NCBI RefSeq assembly: GCF_019599505.1
Contig: NZ_RKLT01000053.1
Coordinates: forward strand, 1 to 5,981
DNA length: 5,981 nt
Direction: 5' to 3'
From: Haloarcula nitratireducens
GTDB taxonomy: Archaea > Halobacteriota > Halobacteria > Halobacteriales > Haloarculaceae
Part shown: positions 4,456 through 5,981 of the stretch, piece by piece
Layout: each line of letters starts with the position of its first letter
How positions within the stretch are numbered: the stretch's first letter is position 1
Translations under genes and position numbers: made by a program
Notes under the pieces: model-generated
The model's database searches: none
What the model saw: the letters and a program-made list of their open reading frames with translations, nothing else
What the model was told of the DNA's origin: nothing

Positions 4456-5086
4456 CCATGCCGACGTCGACGACCGGACAGTCGCTGCGCTGACCGAAGT
4501 GATGTCCGTGCTGGACTCGGTCGGGCGAGTCCGAAACGCACCGGACCTGTATCTAGTCGTTTCCTCGTCAGGGTCGGAATATCTGGTCGATATGGCCGAG
4601 GGACGCTGTGAGTGTCCTGACGATTCGCATCGACCGTCTGTCACCTGTAAACACCGCCGTCGGGTCGCGTTCGTCATCGGCGAGCGTCCGATTCCCGAGT
4701 GGGCGAATCAGGATGCGCTCGACGATCAGTTCGGGTTGCACGTTGAGGCCGAACCGACACGGGCAGTCCCCGACGGTGGCGTTGCGCAAGCCATAGCCGA
4801 CAACAACAGTGTCACTCGATCAGACAGCGGCCCCCTCGCAATCGAATCCCACGACGACCCACGGACGAAGCGAGCGAAACGTGAGGCTATCGACGTTTCC
4901 TTTTTGCGAAAGCCCGGCCGGTACGAGGTACAGTCGGCATCAGACAGCGTCTACGAGGTAGACATCCTCGAGGAGACGTGTAGCTGTCCGGATGACGCGT
5001 CCCGGTGTAAGCACCTTCGGCGGGTCGACATCGAGATTCGAGCCGGGTTGGTTCCACGGCCCGACGGCCGACTGCCGGAGGCGTAG
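4445..5086 (+). CDS. Protein with two SWIM zinc fingers
   Basis: This 213-aa acidic protein carries two SWIM-type zinc fingers (CxC...CxH). The first has C55, C57, C68 and H70 after a strand pair (LYLVVSSSGSEYLVDMAEG). The second has C179, C181, C188 and H190 after a similar lead-in (GRYEVQSASDSVYEVDILEE). Both are followed by a basic stretch (RRR; LRR). A hydrophilic linker of about 100 residues separates them. SWIM domains bind DNA or protein and occur in haloarchaea as small stand-alone proteins, so this looks like an internal duplication. ATG 4445 is preferred because it overlaps the upstream small ORF; the frame is open to 4424. The gene lies directly before the TFB gene, suggesting a joint regulatory role, though the TFB has its own element. 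Confidence 0.8.
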   Translation: MSSNHADVDDRTVAALTEVMSVLDSVGRVRNAPDLYLVVSSSGSEYLVDMAEGRCECPDDSHRPSVTCKHRRRVAFVIGERPIPEWANQDALDDQFGLHVEAEPTRAVPDGGVAQAIADNNSVTRSDSGPLAIESHDDPRTKRAKREAIDVSFLRKPGRYEVQSASDSVYEVDILEETCSCPDDASRCKHLRRVDIEIRAGLVPRPDGRLPEA

Positions 5087-5104
5087 ACGGGTCGCTCTCG
5101 GCTT

Positions 5105-5132
5105 ATTTTACGCGTCCCACAGAGGGTGAGGA
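5105..5132 (+). promoter_or_regulatory. Recurrent T-run plus inverted-repeat element, copy 6 (weak arms)
   Basis: ATTTTACGCGTCCC (5105-5118) has the same layout as the other copies. The arms are reduced to TCC (5115-5117) and GGA (5130-5132), yet their centre (5123.5) is again 16 nt from the TTTT centre (5107.5). The loop holds GAGGGTGA, with the Shine-Dalgarno-like GGTGA 11 nt before ATG 5141. TTATTTTA is a better TATA match than in the other copies. It precedes the TFB gene. Confidence 0.55.
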
Positions 5133-5140
5133 GTCTTCCA

Positions 5141-5981
5141 ATGTCTTCACAAACTGTCCAGCGACACGAGTCGAGCGTCCCGATACAGCGCTGTCCCGAA
5201 TGTACCGGCGACCTCGTACAGACCGATCAAGAGACCCACTGTGAATCGTGTGGGCTCGTGGCTGAGGATTCACCCGTTGATTATGGGCCCGAGTGGCGGT
5301 CGTTCGACCGCGAGGAGCGCAAGCGAACTGGTGCGCCTCAGACGGTAACGATGCACGACGGCGGCCTGTCTACCAAGATTGGGTTTTCCAATGAGGGCAA
5401 TATTTCACCGCAGAAGCGCCGGCGACTCAATCGCCAGCGACGGCTCCACAGTCGGTCGAAGTTCGAGTCCAAGCGAGACCGGAATCTAGCGCATGGGCTG
5501 GGCGAGATTCGGCGACTGGTCGGCGCACTAGAGTACGGGCAATCGGTTCGTAAGCAGGCGTCGAAGCTCTTTGCGCAGGCACAGGACGCCGATTTGCTGG
5601 TTGGTCGGTCCATTGAGAGTGGGGCGGCGGCAGCCGTCTATGTGGCCTGCCGATGCAACATAGTCGTTCAGATGGACGAAATAACGGCGAAAGCCCGCTG
5701 TTCGAAAGTAGCAGTGTGGAACACATATCGGGCCTTCCAGACTGAACTGGAAATTCCGATTCCCGTCCAGCGGCCGGTCGAGTGGGTGCCGAAAGTTTTC
5801 TCCGAGCTGCCAAGAGATGTCCCGCAACCGGTCAAGCGGGACGCAACTCGAATAGCAGAGCGAGCAACTGAGTCTGCTGAGATTAACGGTGGTCCAGTCG
5901 GTATCGCTGTAGCGTGTGTGTATCTAGCGAGTGAGCAGGCCGATATTCGACTGACACAGACGACGCTCAGTGATGCAATGG
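5141..5981 (+). CDS. tfb: Transcription initiation factor IIB (TFB), 3' end cut by the window
   Basis: The 280 codons seen from ATG 5141 match archaeal TFB, which bridges TBP bound at the TATA box, the BRE and RNA polymerase. An N-terminal zinc ribbon is present (C18, C21, C34, C37; CPEC and CESC). The B-reader/linker region follows, with GPEWRSFDREER (49-60), RTGAP (62-66) and TMHDGGLSTKIG (70-81). The first cyclin repeat spans about 115-205, including GRSIESGAAAAVYVACR (155-171); the second starts near 210 (PVEWVPKVF, 212-220; GPVGIAVACVYLA, 251-263) and is cut off in its last part. The core repeat is diverged from housekeeping TFBs as I remember them (for example IESGAAAAVYVACRCN). Haloarchaea carry multiple TFBs with specialised targets, so an element-encoded alternative TFB is plausible. 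Its own leader carries the recurrent element, suggesting autoregulation (inference). Confidence 0.9.
   Translation, partial: MSSQTVQRHESSVPIQRCPECTGDLVQTDQETHCESCGLVAEDSPVDYGPEWRSFDREERKRTGAPQTVTMHDGGLSTKIGFSNEGNISPQKRRRLNRQRRLHSRSKFESKRDRNLAHGLGEIRRLVGALEYGQSVRKQASKLFAQAQDADLLVGRSIESGAAAAVYVACRCNIVVQMDEITAKARCSKVAVWNTYRAFQTELEIPIPVQRPVEWVPKVFSELPRDVPQPVKRDATRIAERATESAEINGGPVGIAVACVYLASEQADIRLTQTTLSDAM

Overview
The window looks like a haloarchaeal accessory region such as a plasmid, an integrated element or a provirus. It is GC-rich, and its predicted proteins are mostly acidic. It encodes an archaeal transcription factor B (TFB). The genes are small, tightly packed and mostly without known function, and several AUG/GUG starts lie about 26-29 nt after a TATA-like box, as in leaderless haloarchaeal transcripts. 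No rRNA, tRNA, CRISPR array, transposase, integrase or replication gene is visible, so the kind of element cannot be fixed.

Layout. 1-73 is the tail of an upstream gene. 148-1107 is an ArdC-like protein: an N-terminal ssDNA-binding-type domain, a Cys/His insert and an HEFAH metallopeptidase domain. A perfect 13-bp inverted repeat overlaps its stop codon. 1235-2173 is a 312-aa protein of a haloarchaeal uncharacterised family (probably DUF6610). 2229-2369 is a 46-aa acidic protein. 2375-2854 holds possible very small membrane proteins, one of which (2738-2854) has its own promoter. 2936-3181 (minus strand) is a winged-helix-type regulator, and 3239-3376 (plus strand) is a 45-aa zinc-ribbon protein; the two diverge from one nearly symmetric TATA element. 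3558-4298 is an operon of three overlapping small genes of unknown function. 4378-5086 is a 25-aa small ORF coupled to a protein with two SWIM zinc fingers. 5141 to the window end is a TFB.

The most striking signal is not a gene. Six genes or operons (those starting at 148, 1235, 2229, 3558, 4378 and 5141) are each preceded by the same kind of element: an (A)TTTT(GTGCGCC)-like block followed by two complementary arms. The centre of the inverted repeat lies 16 nt from the centre of the T-run in all six copies. The arm sequences differ between copies but stay complementary, and a GGTG-like (Shine-Dalgarno-like) sequence sits in or near the loop. This resembles a covarying hairpin, yet the T-run is also the only AT-rich promoter candidate at most copies. 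The copy at 4318-4347 can also refold into a longer hairpin that pairs the Shine-Dalgarno-like sequence, which suggests a bistable leader.

Working model (inference): the six units form a local regulon sharing one promoter/leader module. The TFB gene belongs to this regulon and might itself recognise the module. The SWIM protein, the winged-helix protein and the zinc ribbon are further candidate regulators.
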